From positions 1 to 7,486 of the forward strand of contig DAOVEE010000085.1 of NCBI GenBank assembly GCA_030669135.1: a DNA stretch of 7,486 bases, read 5' to 3'. Positions 1 through 4,820 of this stretch are shown here, piece by piece; position 1 is the stretch's first letter; each line of letters begins with the position of its first letter. The position numbers and the translations under genes are program-made. The DNA comes from Candidatus Bathyarchaeota archaeon. GTDB taxonomy: Archaea > Thermoproteota > Bathyarchaeia > TCS64. A model generated the notes under the pieces. That model saw only the letters and a list, made by a program, of their open reading frames with translations, was not told where the DNA came from and searched no databases.

Positions 1-45
1 ACAAGATAATCTCTTTTTTTCAAAATATCTTTCGGCCACAGTAAA

Positions 46-55
46 CCATTAAATC
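46..55 (+). promoter_or_regulatory. Possible TATA box of the M20 peptidase gene
   Basis: The AT-rich element CCATTAAATC is centred about 26 bases before the ATG at 77. That is the spacing expected if transcription starts at or next to the start codon, giving a leaderless message. No Shine-Dalgarno sequence lies between it and the ATG. The match to an archaeal TATA box is modest. Confidence 0.4.
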
Positions 56-76
56 ACTATAACCCTAAACAATGTC

Positions 77-1237
77 ATGAGTTCTGACACCTCTCACACA
101 TTCCATCTACTCGGTGAACTGGTGAAGATCAACTCTGTCAACCCCACGATAGAGAAAGGCGGTGCCGGCGAGAAAGAGATAGCGGAATACGTAACGAACT
201 ACCTTGACGATCTAGGCCTAGAAACGACGCTTCAGGAGGTGGAGCCAGGGCGGTTCAACGCATTTGGCACCCTGAAGGGAGGCGGAGAAGGTAGGATCCT
301 CCTCTTGGAGGGGCACATGGACACCGTGGGGATAGACTACATGACTATAGACCCACTGACCCCTGTTGTCAAGGAGGGAAAAATGTATGGACAGGGAACA
401 GTCGACATGAAGGGAGGCCTGGCGGCCATGATGTCCGCCCTCAGGAGAATAGTGGACTCCGGCACCGTACTTGAGGGAGATCTGGTCTTCGCGGGGGTGT
501 GCGACGAGGAGTATACACAGATAGGCTGCAAGAAGGCCATGGAGACCATCAGGGCAGATTCCGCGGTCATAGGGGAGCCCACCGATCTCCGAATACAGGT
601 CGCCCACCGAGGAGTCGTAGGCGTGGAAGTCGAGACGGAGGGAGTGACGGCGCACAGCGCCAGATGGAACATCGGCGTCGACGCCATCACGAAGATGGGC
701 AAGTTTCTGGCGGCCTACGAGACCATAAACAAGGTGCTCCTGGAGAAGAAACACCCCCTCGTCGGGTGCGCCAGCGTACACGCTTCGCTGATAGAGGGCG
801 AGAACGCCATCTCAAGATACCCCAGCCGCTGCAAGACCACTGTCCTACGCTGGATCGTGCCTCCTGAGACGTTGAGGGCCGTCGAAGACGAGGTCTCCTC
901 GATCTTTCAGGTGCTCTCCTCGGATGACGACCAGTTCAAGGCTTCGTACAACGTCATATACTATGGTCCCCCCGCGGAGGTCTCACGAGACGAGTTGATC
1001 TGTCGACTCCTCGGAGACTCGGTGAAGGAGGAATCCGGCGTCGAGCCCAAGTTCTTCGGGGCATCAGCCTTCTACGAGCAGGGAATCATTTCGGCGCACG
1101 GGGTTCCCGCGGTGTGTTTCGGCCCAAGCGGAGGAGGAGCCCACAGCGAAGAGGAGTGGGTTGACCTCGACTCCGTTTATAAGGCCTCTAGGGTGTACGA
1201 GTCTGCGATCAAGAATTATTGCGGAGTCGATCATTAA
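77..1237 (+). CDS. M20 family metallopeptidase / deacylase (ArgE/DapE type)
   Basis: A complete 386-residue protein of the usual length for the M20 family of di-zinc amidohydrolases, which remove acyl groups or single residues from amino acids and peptides in the cytoplasm. The full metal site is visible: H80 in EGHMDTV (with D82), D110 in GTVDMKGG, the catalytic/metal pair E144-E145 in VCDEEY, E167 in GEPTD, and H356 in GGGAHSEEEW. Residues about 176-290 form the dimerisation (lid) domain, which begins with the typical AHRGVVGVEVETEG stretch. I chose the ATG at 77; an ATG at 72 is out of frame and closes at once. No arginine or lysine biosynthesis genes flank it, so the substrate is unknown and argE or dapE cannot be assigned. 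The distant aminotransferase does not form an operon with it. Family call is very secure, specificity is not. Confidence 0.95.
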   Translation: MSSDTSHTFHLLGELVKINSVNPTIEKGGAGEKEIAEYVTNYLDDLGLETTLQEVEPGRFNAFGTLKGGGEGRILLLEGHMDTVGIDYMTIDPLTPVVKEGKMYGQGTVDMKGGLAAMMSALRRIVDSGTVLEGDLVFAGVCDEEYTQIGCKKAMETIRADSAVIGEPTDLRIQVAHRGVVGVEVETEGVTAHSARWNIGVDAITKMGKFLAAYETINKVLLEKKHPLVGCASVHASLIEGENAISRYPSRCKTTVLRWIVPPETLRAVEDEVSSIFQVLSSDDDQFKASYNVIYYGPPAEVSRDELICRLLGDSVKEESGVEPKFFGASAFYEQGIISAHGVPAVCFGPSGGGAHSEEEWVDLDSVYKASRVYESAIKNYCGVDH

Positions 1238-1341
1238 TTACTGTTGAAATAAAAAGAGGGGTGTTTGTTTCCAGCTATGGTGCCAGTATCATGTTTGTGC
1301 GTTGACCTTCCCCGATCGGGTTCGCGTATTTCTTTTCTATA

Positions 1342-1369
1342 ATGTCTTACTATTTCCGTGGTAAGGCAT
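1342..1369. other. Inverted repeat, possible RNA hairpin
   Basis: ATGTCTTAC (1342-1350) pairs with GTAAGGCAT (1361-1369) in nine positions, one of them a G-U wobble in RNA, with a 10-base loop. It lies in the 229-base gap between the peptidase gene and the next small gene, just after a pyrimidine-rich stretch (about 1329-1340). It could be part of an RNA 3' end or a protein site. I saw no tRNA, no C/D-box pair and no repeat array in this gap. A separate perfect 10-bp palindrome CCCGATCGGG lies at 1311-1320. Confidence 0.3.
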
Positions 1370-1426
1370 AGGCGAGGTTGAATATCATACTGAATAACAG
1401 CCTCCGCTGTGACCCTTGTTTTAAAC

Positions 1427-1434
1427 TATAAATA
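1427..1434 (+). promoter_or_regulatory. Probable TATA box for the small coiled-coil gene
   Basis: TATAAATA lies in an AT-rich block (1420-1440). Its centre predicts a transcript start near 1456, about 11 bases before the preferred TTG start at 1467 of the following small gene. Confidence 0.5.
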
Positions 1435-1466
1435 ATAATTCCAGTGATCTGAGGTATGGTGGTAGT

Positions 1467-1598
1467 TTGTCAGCGGAAAGAGTGTTCCTCATGGATATCC
1501 AGAGTAAGGTAAACGAGATGGATAGAGAACTGAAGATAATGGCGAGAGACATCCAAGAGATCAAACAGATAGTTCAGGCGATACTCAGCAGCATGTAG
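1467..1598 (+). CDS. Small coiled-coil protein, function unknown (43 aa)
   Basis: This reading frame gives a 43-residue protein from TTG at 1467 (N-terminus MSAERVF), or 35 residues from the in-frame ATG at 1491. After MDIQSKV it is almost all charged and hydrophobic residues in a heptad-like pattern (VNEMDRELKIM, IQEIKQIVQAIL), as expected of a short amphipathic helix that makes a coiled coil or binds a partner. A good TATA box at 1427-1434 supports transcription. I prefer 1467 because the short MSAE start fits the predicted transcript start, but a GTG at 1482 and the ATG at 1491 are also in frame. It has no membrane segment, signal or cysteines. It converges with the gene ending at 1630. 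I do not recognise a named family. Confidence 0.5.
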   Translation: MSAERVFLMDIQSKVNEMDRELKIMARDIQEIKQIVQAILSSM

Positions 1599-1629
1599 CC
1601 TCTCGTGTATAATCAGGGAGCGAACCAGT

Positions 1630-1836
1630 CTAATTCAGAGCTACGGATAGTTCATGGAATATGTCCAGCACGAGCTTCATCTGCTTAAGGTACTGGTTCG
1701 TGGTGAGCAGCTCATACTTGTACACCTCGGAGACGCTCCGCGACAACTCCTCTATCTTTCCCTTCACATCCGGTTTTGAAGCAACCAGATGCCCTGAACC
1801 GTTCCCCATCTCGTGGCTCATCTCGTTAACCATCAT
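1630..1836 (-). CDS. Small helical protein, function unknown (68 aa)
   Basis: A 68-residue protein on the minus strand. The first 20 or so residues are Met/Gly/Ser-rich and probably flexible. From about residue 23 (DVKGKIEEL) to the end it is a continuous amphipathic helix region (IEELSRSVSEV, YLKQMKLVLDIFHEL). Start candidates are ATG at 1836 and the adjoining ATG at 1833; a third in-frame ATG lies at 1821. A TATA-like box on the same strand (1865-1872) sits about 32 bases upstream, consistent with a very short leader. There is no transmembrane segment or enzyme motif. The opposite strand is open for 67 codons but gives a serine/aromatic-rich sequence without a promoter, so this strand is preferred. 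It is convergent with the 43-residue gene and divergent from the aminotransferase. Family not recognised. Confidence 0.6.
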   Translation of the reverse strand: MMVNEMSHEMGNGSGHLVASKPDVKGKIEELSRSVSEVYKYELLTTNQYLKQMKLVLDIFHELSVALN

Positions 1837-1864
1837 CTTTCATCAAGGTCAGCTCCGAGTTTAG

Positions 1865-1872
1865 ATTTATAA
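1865..1872 (-). promoter_or_regulatory. Probable TATA box of the 68-residue protein gene
   Basis: On the minus strand this reads TTATAAAT, centred about 32 bases before the start at 1836. Upstream of it lies a short dyad, GTCAT-G-ATGAC (1886-1896), in the region shared with the divergent aminotransferase gene. Confidence 0.5.
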
Positions 1873-1962
1873 GGGCGACTCAAGTGTCATGATGACCTGA
1901 AACAATCGCAAAAGGTACTCACAATACGTGATTACATGTTGTAGGTTGCCTCGAAGCACCAA

Positions 1963-1970
1963 CTTTTCAA
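1963..1970 (+). promoter_or_regulatory. Weak TATA-like element before the aminotransferase
   Basis: CTTTTCAA is one base away from a typical archaeal CTTTTAAA box. It is centred about 26 bases before the ATG at 1993, the position expected for a leaderless transcript. The ATG has no Shine-Dalgarno sequence. Confidence 0.3.
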
Positions 1971-1992
1971 GTCCGAACCCCAGCATATACCC

Positions 1993-3114
1993 ATGGTTAA
2001 GGTAGACGAGTTCCTCGTGGAGCGCTGGATGAACGAGTATGAGCACGACGTAGAGGTCAACATGGCAGAGACATGCGTCCAGCCATTCACTCTCCGCGAG
2101 TTCCTTGAGTTCACGGATCGCCCCGACTATATGGACGAGATAATGGACAGGCAGCTCACCTACGGCTGGATAGAGGGAAGCCCAGAGCTGAGGGAAGGCA
2201 TAGCAGGGCTCTACAGGGACGTGGACCCGGGCGACGTGCTGGTGACGGGCGGAGCCATCGAGGCCAACTTCAACAGCTTCTACAGCCTCGTGGAGCCCAA
2301 GGATACCGTGGTCTCCGTCTACCCCGCGTACCAGCAGCTCTACAGCGTCCCCAAGGGCTTCGGAGCCAACGTCAAGCCGCTCCGCCTGCTCCCCGAGAAA
2401 GGGTGGCTCCCGGACATGGAGGAGCTCAAGGAGCTGGTGGACAGGAAAACGAAGATGATCGTAGTCAACAACCCCCACAACCCCAGCGGCAGCCTCATCG
2501 ACACCCCGACGCTCAGAGCCATCTGCGAGGTCGCGGAGGGCGTCGGCGCCTACGTCCACTGCGACGAGGCGTATCGGGGACTCTACCTCTACCCGGCCGA
2601 CAGGGTGCCCAGCGTCGTTGACGTATACGAGAAGGGCGTGGCCACCGGTAGCTTCAGCAAGCCCATCAGCCTCACCGGGCTCAGGCTCGGCTGGATCACC
2701 GCGAACCACGAGGCAGTCCACCAGTTCAAGCTACGCAGGGACTACACCACCATCAGCAAGGGAATGATCGACGACGCCCTCGGAGCTCTCGCCATGCAGC
2801 ACATCGACCGCATACTGGAGCGCAACAACAGGATCGTCAAGGCGAACCACAGGCTCCTCGACGAGTGGATCAGCGACGAGCCCCTCATGGACTGGGTGCC
2901 GCCGCGCGCCGGAAGCGTGGGCTTCATGAGGCACCACCTGGACGTCACTGCTTGGGACATCTGCAAGGAGCTCATAGAGGAGAAGAGCACCTTCATGGTG
3001 CCAGGCGACTGCTTCGGGTTCAGCGACCACATCCGCATCGGCTACGGCAACAACATCGAGGTGCTGAAGGAGGGGCTAGGCCGGTTCAAGGAGTATCTAG
3101 ACTGCCATAGGTAG
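1993..3114 (+). CDS. Class I/II PLP-dependent aminotransferase (fold type I)
   Basis: A complete 373-residue aminotransferase, close to the usual family length. It moves an amino group between an amino acid and a 2-oxo acid using pyridoxal phosphate. Visible landmarks in order: YGWIEGSPELREGIA (58-72), typical of the N-terminal region; N163 in NNPHNPSG; D191 and Y194 in DEAYRGL; the Schiff-base lysine K223 in GSFSKPISLTGLRLGW, with phosphate-binding R231; and R348 in HIRIGYG, the usual carboxylate-binding arginine. Upstream of 1993 the frame is open only back to a stop at 1942, with no other good start, so ATG 1993 is chosen. The gene is richer in G and C, with more AGC/CTC/GAG codons, than the toxin-antitoxin genes beside it, which suggests a long-resident, well-expressed gene. 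The amino-acid substrate cannot be told and no pathway genes adjoin it. Confidence 0.95.
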   Translation: MVKVDEFLVERWMNEYEHDVEVNMAETCVQPFTLREFLEFTDRPDYMDEIMDRQLTYGWIEGSPELREGIAGLYRDVDPGDVLVTGGAIEANFNSFYSLVEPKDTVVSVYPAYQQLYSVPKGFGANVKPLRLLPEKGWLPDMEELKELVDRKTKMIVVNNPHNPSGSLIDTPTLRAICEVAEGVGAYVHCDEAYRGLYLYPADRVPSVVDVYEKGVATGSFSKPISLTGLRLGWITANHEAVHQFKLRRDYTTISKGMIDDALGALAMQHIDRILERNNRIVKANHRLLDEWISDEPLMDWVPPRAGSVGFMRHHLDVTAWDICKELIEEKSTFMVPGDCFGFSDHIRIGYGNNIEVLKEGLGRFKEYLDCHR

Positions 3115-3148
3115 GCAACGTTCATTACTCAATAAACCTAAAATGGCG

Positions 3149-3174
3149 CCAGTTTAGTCACTCACGTGAACTGG
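3149..3174. other. Inverted repeat downstream of the aminotransferase
   Basis: CCAGTT (3149-3154) and AACTGG (3169-3174) are inverted repeats 14 bases apart, enclosing the palindrome TCACGTGA (3162-3169, sharing one base with the right arm). It lies between the aminotransferase stop and the next promoter and could be a 3'-end structure or an operator. No T-run follows, so I do not call it a terminator. Confidence 0.3.
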
Positions 3175-3200
3175 ATAGACTACGGTGGCTGGAGGCTGAC

Positions 3201-3215
3201 TGTTTCTTAGAAACA
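3201..3215. promoter_or_regulatory. Upstream operator-like dyad of the MNT-HEPN unit
   Basis: A perfect inverted repeat, TGTTTC-TTA-GAAACA, touches the upstream edge of the predicted TATA box. Its half-site TGTTTC recurs at 3233-3238, in the outer arm of the larger dyad downstream of the TATA box. Paired sites of this kind on both sides of a TATA box are a usual layout for a repressor of its own operon. Confidence 0.5.
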
Positions 3216-3223
3216 TTTTAATA
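3216..3223 (+). promoter_or_regulatory. Probable TATA box of the MNT-HEPN-DUF523 unit
   Basis: TTTTAATA predicts a transcript start near 3245-3250. That is downstream of the first in-frame ATG (3231) and just before the second (3252), so it helps decide the start of the nucleotidyltransferase gene. Confidence 0.5.
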
Positions 3224-3233
3224 AGGCTCAATG

Positions 3234-3269
3234 TTTCAGAATATTGAACATATGTTCAATAAACTGAAA
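3234..3269. promoter_or_regulatory. 36-bp dyad over the transcript and translation start (putative operator)
   Basis: The core TATTGAACATATGTTCAATA (3242-3261) is a perfect 20-bp palindrome. After a two-base mismatch on each side (AA and AA) the symmetry resumes for six more pairs, TTTCAG (3234-3239) against CTGAAA (3264-3269), so 16 of 18 base pairs are symmetric. The ATG at 3252 lies at the centre. A protein bound here would block transcription initiation; the RNA could also fold over the start codon. The wHTH domain of the encoded protein is the obvious candidate ligand, but that is inference. Confidence 0.55.
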
Positions 3270-3788
3270 ATATTCTCGGGGGCCTCGCTGAAGATGCTAT
3301 TCGTGCTCGCGTTAGACCCGATGCGGGCCTTCGTCCAGAGAGAACTGGCCAAGGAGGCCGGTGTGAGCGTCGGGTCGGCAAGCGAGAATCTACCAGCCCT
3401 AATAGGGTTGGGGCTTGTTCGTAGAGAGAAAAGAGGCAAAGTCTATCTTCATAGATACAACGCTGAGAGCGTCGTCGCGCGTCAGTTCAAGGTTCTTATC
3501 AACGTCATCGAGCTCCAGGACCTTGTTGAGTCGTTGAAGCCCTACGTGAAAAGGGTGGTTCTATACGGGAGCACCGCCTCCGGGACAGACGTGAAGGACA
3601 GCGACATTGATCTCTTTATCTTGGCGACCGATAAGAAAGAAGCCACCGATAAAGTAAACAGGTACAAAACAGATAGGTGGCTGTCTCCCCTGATCGTGGA
3701 CGTGAACGAGTTCACGCTTCTGAGGAAACAAGATACCCCTCTCTATGAAGAGATCCAGAAGGGTATCGTGCTATGGGAGATAGAGTAG
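3252..3788 (+). CDS. Nucleotidyltransferase (MNT type) with N-terminal winged HTH; putative antitoxin
   Basis: A 178-residue protein with two parts. Residues about 9-68 form a winged helix-turn-helix, with a recognition-helix region near GVSVGSASENL and a wing near RREKRGKVYLHRY. Residues about 85-178 form a minimal nucleotidyltransferase: G106-S107 in YGSTASGTD, D118 and D120 in DSDIDLF, and D150 in LIVDVNEF as the third carboxylate. All catalytic residues are therefore present. Such MNT proteins act as antitoxins of HEPN ribonucleases, in studied cases by transferring nucleotides to the toxin. Its stop overlaps the HEPN gene by 16 bases. I prefer the ATG at 3252 to the in-frame ATG at 3231 (185 aa) because the TATA box at 3216-3223 predicts a transcript start after 3231 and because the protein then begins directly at the wHTH. 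Self-repression through the dyads at its start is likely but unproven. Confidence 0.9.
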   Translation: MFNKLKIFSGASLKMLFVLALDPMRAFVQRELAKEAGVSVGSASENLPALIGLGLVRREKRGKVYLHRYNAESVVARQFKVLINVIELQDLVESLKPYVKRVVLYGSTASGTDVKDSDIDLFILATDKKEATDKVNRYKTDRWLSPLIVDVNEFTLLRKQDTPLYEEIQKGIVLWEIE

Positions 3789-4213
3789 CCCCGCCCATCA
3801 GGCGACTGATCGAGGAACGGAAGCTGACTAAGTTCCGAGCCAGCTCAGACATGATCGAGAAGGAGCTGGAGGGTGCCCAGTACGATCTGAACGGGGCGAA
3901 GAGCTCACTTGAACGAGAAGACTACAAATGGGCGACAGTTCAAGGCTACTACTCGATGTTCCACGCCGCCAGGGCTCTGCTCTACACTAGTGGATACAGG
4001 GAGAAAAGCCACAGGGCGCTTGTCACAGCGCTGAACGAGTTGTATGTGAAAACCGGTAAACTAGAGTCAGATCACTTAGAGAATCTAAAGTACGCGATGG
4101 ATCTAAGAGAGGAAGCAGATTATAGCATGACTTTCTCGGAGACTGGTGCTAGAGAGCTAGCTCGATACGCTGAGGCGTTCCTTACAAGGGTGAAGGAAAT
4201 ACTCGGGAAGTGA
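3773..4213 (+). CDS. HEPN domain protein; putative toxin partner of the MNT protein
   Basis: A 146-residue all-helical protein of the HEPN family. The hallmark stretch is YYSMFHAARALLYTSGYREKSH (59-80), followed by LREEADYSM (111-119), both typical of the PF05168-like HEPN group. HEPN proteins paired with MNT enzymes are mostly RNA-targeting toxins that work as dimers. H80 is conserved in the expected place, but the textbook R-x(4-6)-H active motif is not clear: R76 is only three residues before H80 and R67 is twelve before it. It may therefore have a variant site or a non-nuclease role. It overlaps the upstream nucleotidyltransferase gene by 16 bases, so the two are translationally coupled. 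The ATG at 3773 is the first in the frame at that junction; M27 is an alternative. It is followed closely by the DUF523 gene. Confidence 0.88.
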   Translation: MGDRVAPPIRRLIEERKLTKFRASSDMIEKELEGAQYDLNGAKSSLEREDYKWATVQGYYSMFHAARALLYTSGYREKSHRALVTALNELYVKTGKLESDHLENLKYAMDLREEADYSMTFSETGARELARYAEAFLTRVKEILGK

Positions 4214-4233
4214 CGGTCGTGGTTGCAAGACGA

Positions 4234-4734
4234 ATGGGATCAAGACCTAAGCCCAGGGTCGTCGTCAGCCGCTGCCTCGGGTTTGAGGCCTGCAGATGGG
4301 ACGCAGAGATCATCCGCAGCGACGCGGTGAACGAACTCAGGGACCGCGTAGAGTTTGTAACGGTATGCCCCGAGCAGGACATCGGGCTAGGCGTGCCGAG
4401 GAAACCGATAGATCTCGTCTTGGTCGGCGGCAAGGTCAGGGTGATCCAGAAGGAGACGGGGAGAGACTTGACGGACGATCTCACGGGCTTCTCCGAGGCC
4501 TTTCTTGAAAGGGTGGGAGCCGTCGACGGGTTCATACTGAAGAGCAGGTCGCCGTCATGTGGACGTGGAACCACCTGGATTCATGACGGGTCTGGAGTGA
4601 ACATTGGTTCCGGCGTCTTCGCTTCATGCGTGGAGAACCGTTATCCTGATCACGTTATCCTCGACGAGGGCGAGCTGGAGGAGATGGGCTCAGAGGCTTT
4701 CCTCCGGCTGGTCAATACGCCTGGTCTCCTGTAG
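4234..4734 (+). CDS. DUF523 protein (TudS/YbgA N-terminal domain family), possible [4Fe-4S] desulfidase
   Basis: A 166-residue DUF523 protein. Conserved landmarks are SRCLGFEACRW (C14), VCPEQDIGLGVPRKPIDLV (C45 and E47) and LKSRSPSCGRG (C109). In the characterised family member TudS, thiouracil desulfidase, three such cysteines hold a [4Fe-4S] cluster, so a sulfur-removing role on a thiolated base or similar compound is a reasonable idea, not a proof. The sequence resembles the first domain of YbgA-type proteins, but the DUF1722 domain that usually follows is absent; the protein ends cleanly at NTPGLL. I prefer the ATG at 4234 because family members start only a few residues before KPRVVVS. 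A GTG at 4210 (174 aa) would overlap the HEPN stop as GTGA and is the main alternative. Either way it lies within about 20 bases of HEPN and is probably in the same transcript. Confidence 0.9.
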   Translation: MGSRPKPRVVVSRCLGFEACRWDAEIIRSDAVNELRDRVEFVTVCPEQDIGLGVPRKPIDLVLVGGKVRVIQKETGRDLTDDLTGFSEAFLERVGAVDGFILKSRSPSCGRGTTWIHDGSGVNIGSGVFASCVENRYPDHVILDEGELEEMGSEAFLRLVNTPGLL

Positions 4735-4820
4735 ATGCCTCTCAGCATTCGAATATGTATTCCACATGTTTCTTCATAGGCTATGCTCGCGCGTCCATAG
4801 AGGAAGGGCTTCTCACTCCT
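4735..4820. other. Short convergent gap, no gene seen
   Basis: This is the space between the 3' ends of the DUF523 gene (+) and the acetyltransferase gene (-). It holds only small symmetries (ATTCGAAT near 4747-4754, CATAG-G-CTATG at 4775-4785). No T-run strong enough to call a terminator is visible on either strand. Confidence 0.4.

Noticed and set aside
218..781. 187-codon open frame on the minus strand inside the peptidase gene
   Set aside because: It lies wholly opposite a complete M20 gene with an intact metal site and shows no motif of its own.
1311..1320. Perfect palindrome CCCGATCGGG as a terminator hairpin
   Set aside because: There is no loop long enough for a stable stem and no T-run right after it; at most a protein or GATC methylation site.
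1661..1864. 67-codon plus-strand frame opposite the 68-residue gene
   Set aside because: It has no promoter or ribosome site before it and its Ser/aromatic-rich composition looks like the reverse of an amphipathic helix gene.
1889..1900. C/D-box RNA signal (ATGATGA followed by CTGA)
   Set aside because: The two boxes are one base apart with no room for a guide, and no matching second pair follows within 60 bases.
1867..2721. 284-codon open frame on the minus strand opposite the aminotransferase
   Set aside because: It mirrors a gene with all aminotransferase motifs; the translation is Val/Ala/Glu/Gly-rich with no family pattern, as expected from the codon bias of the real strand.
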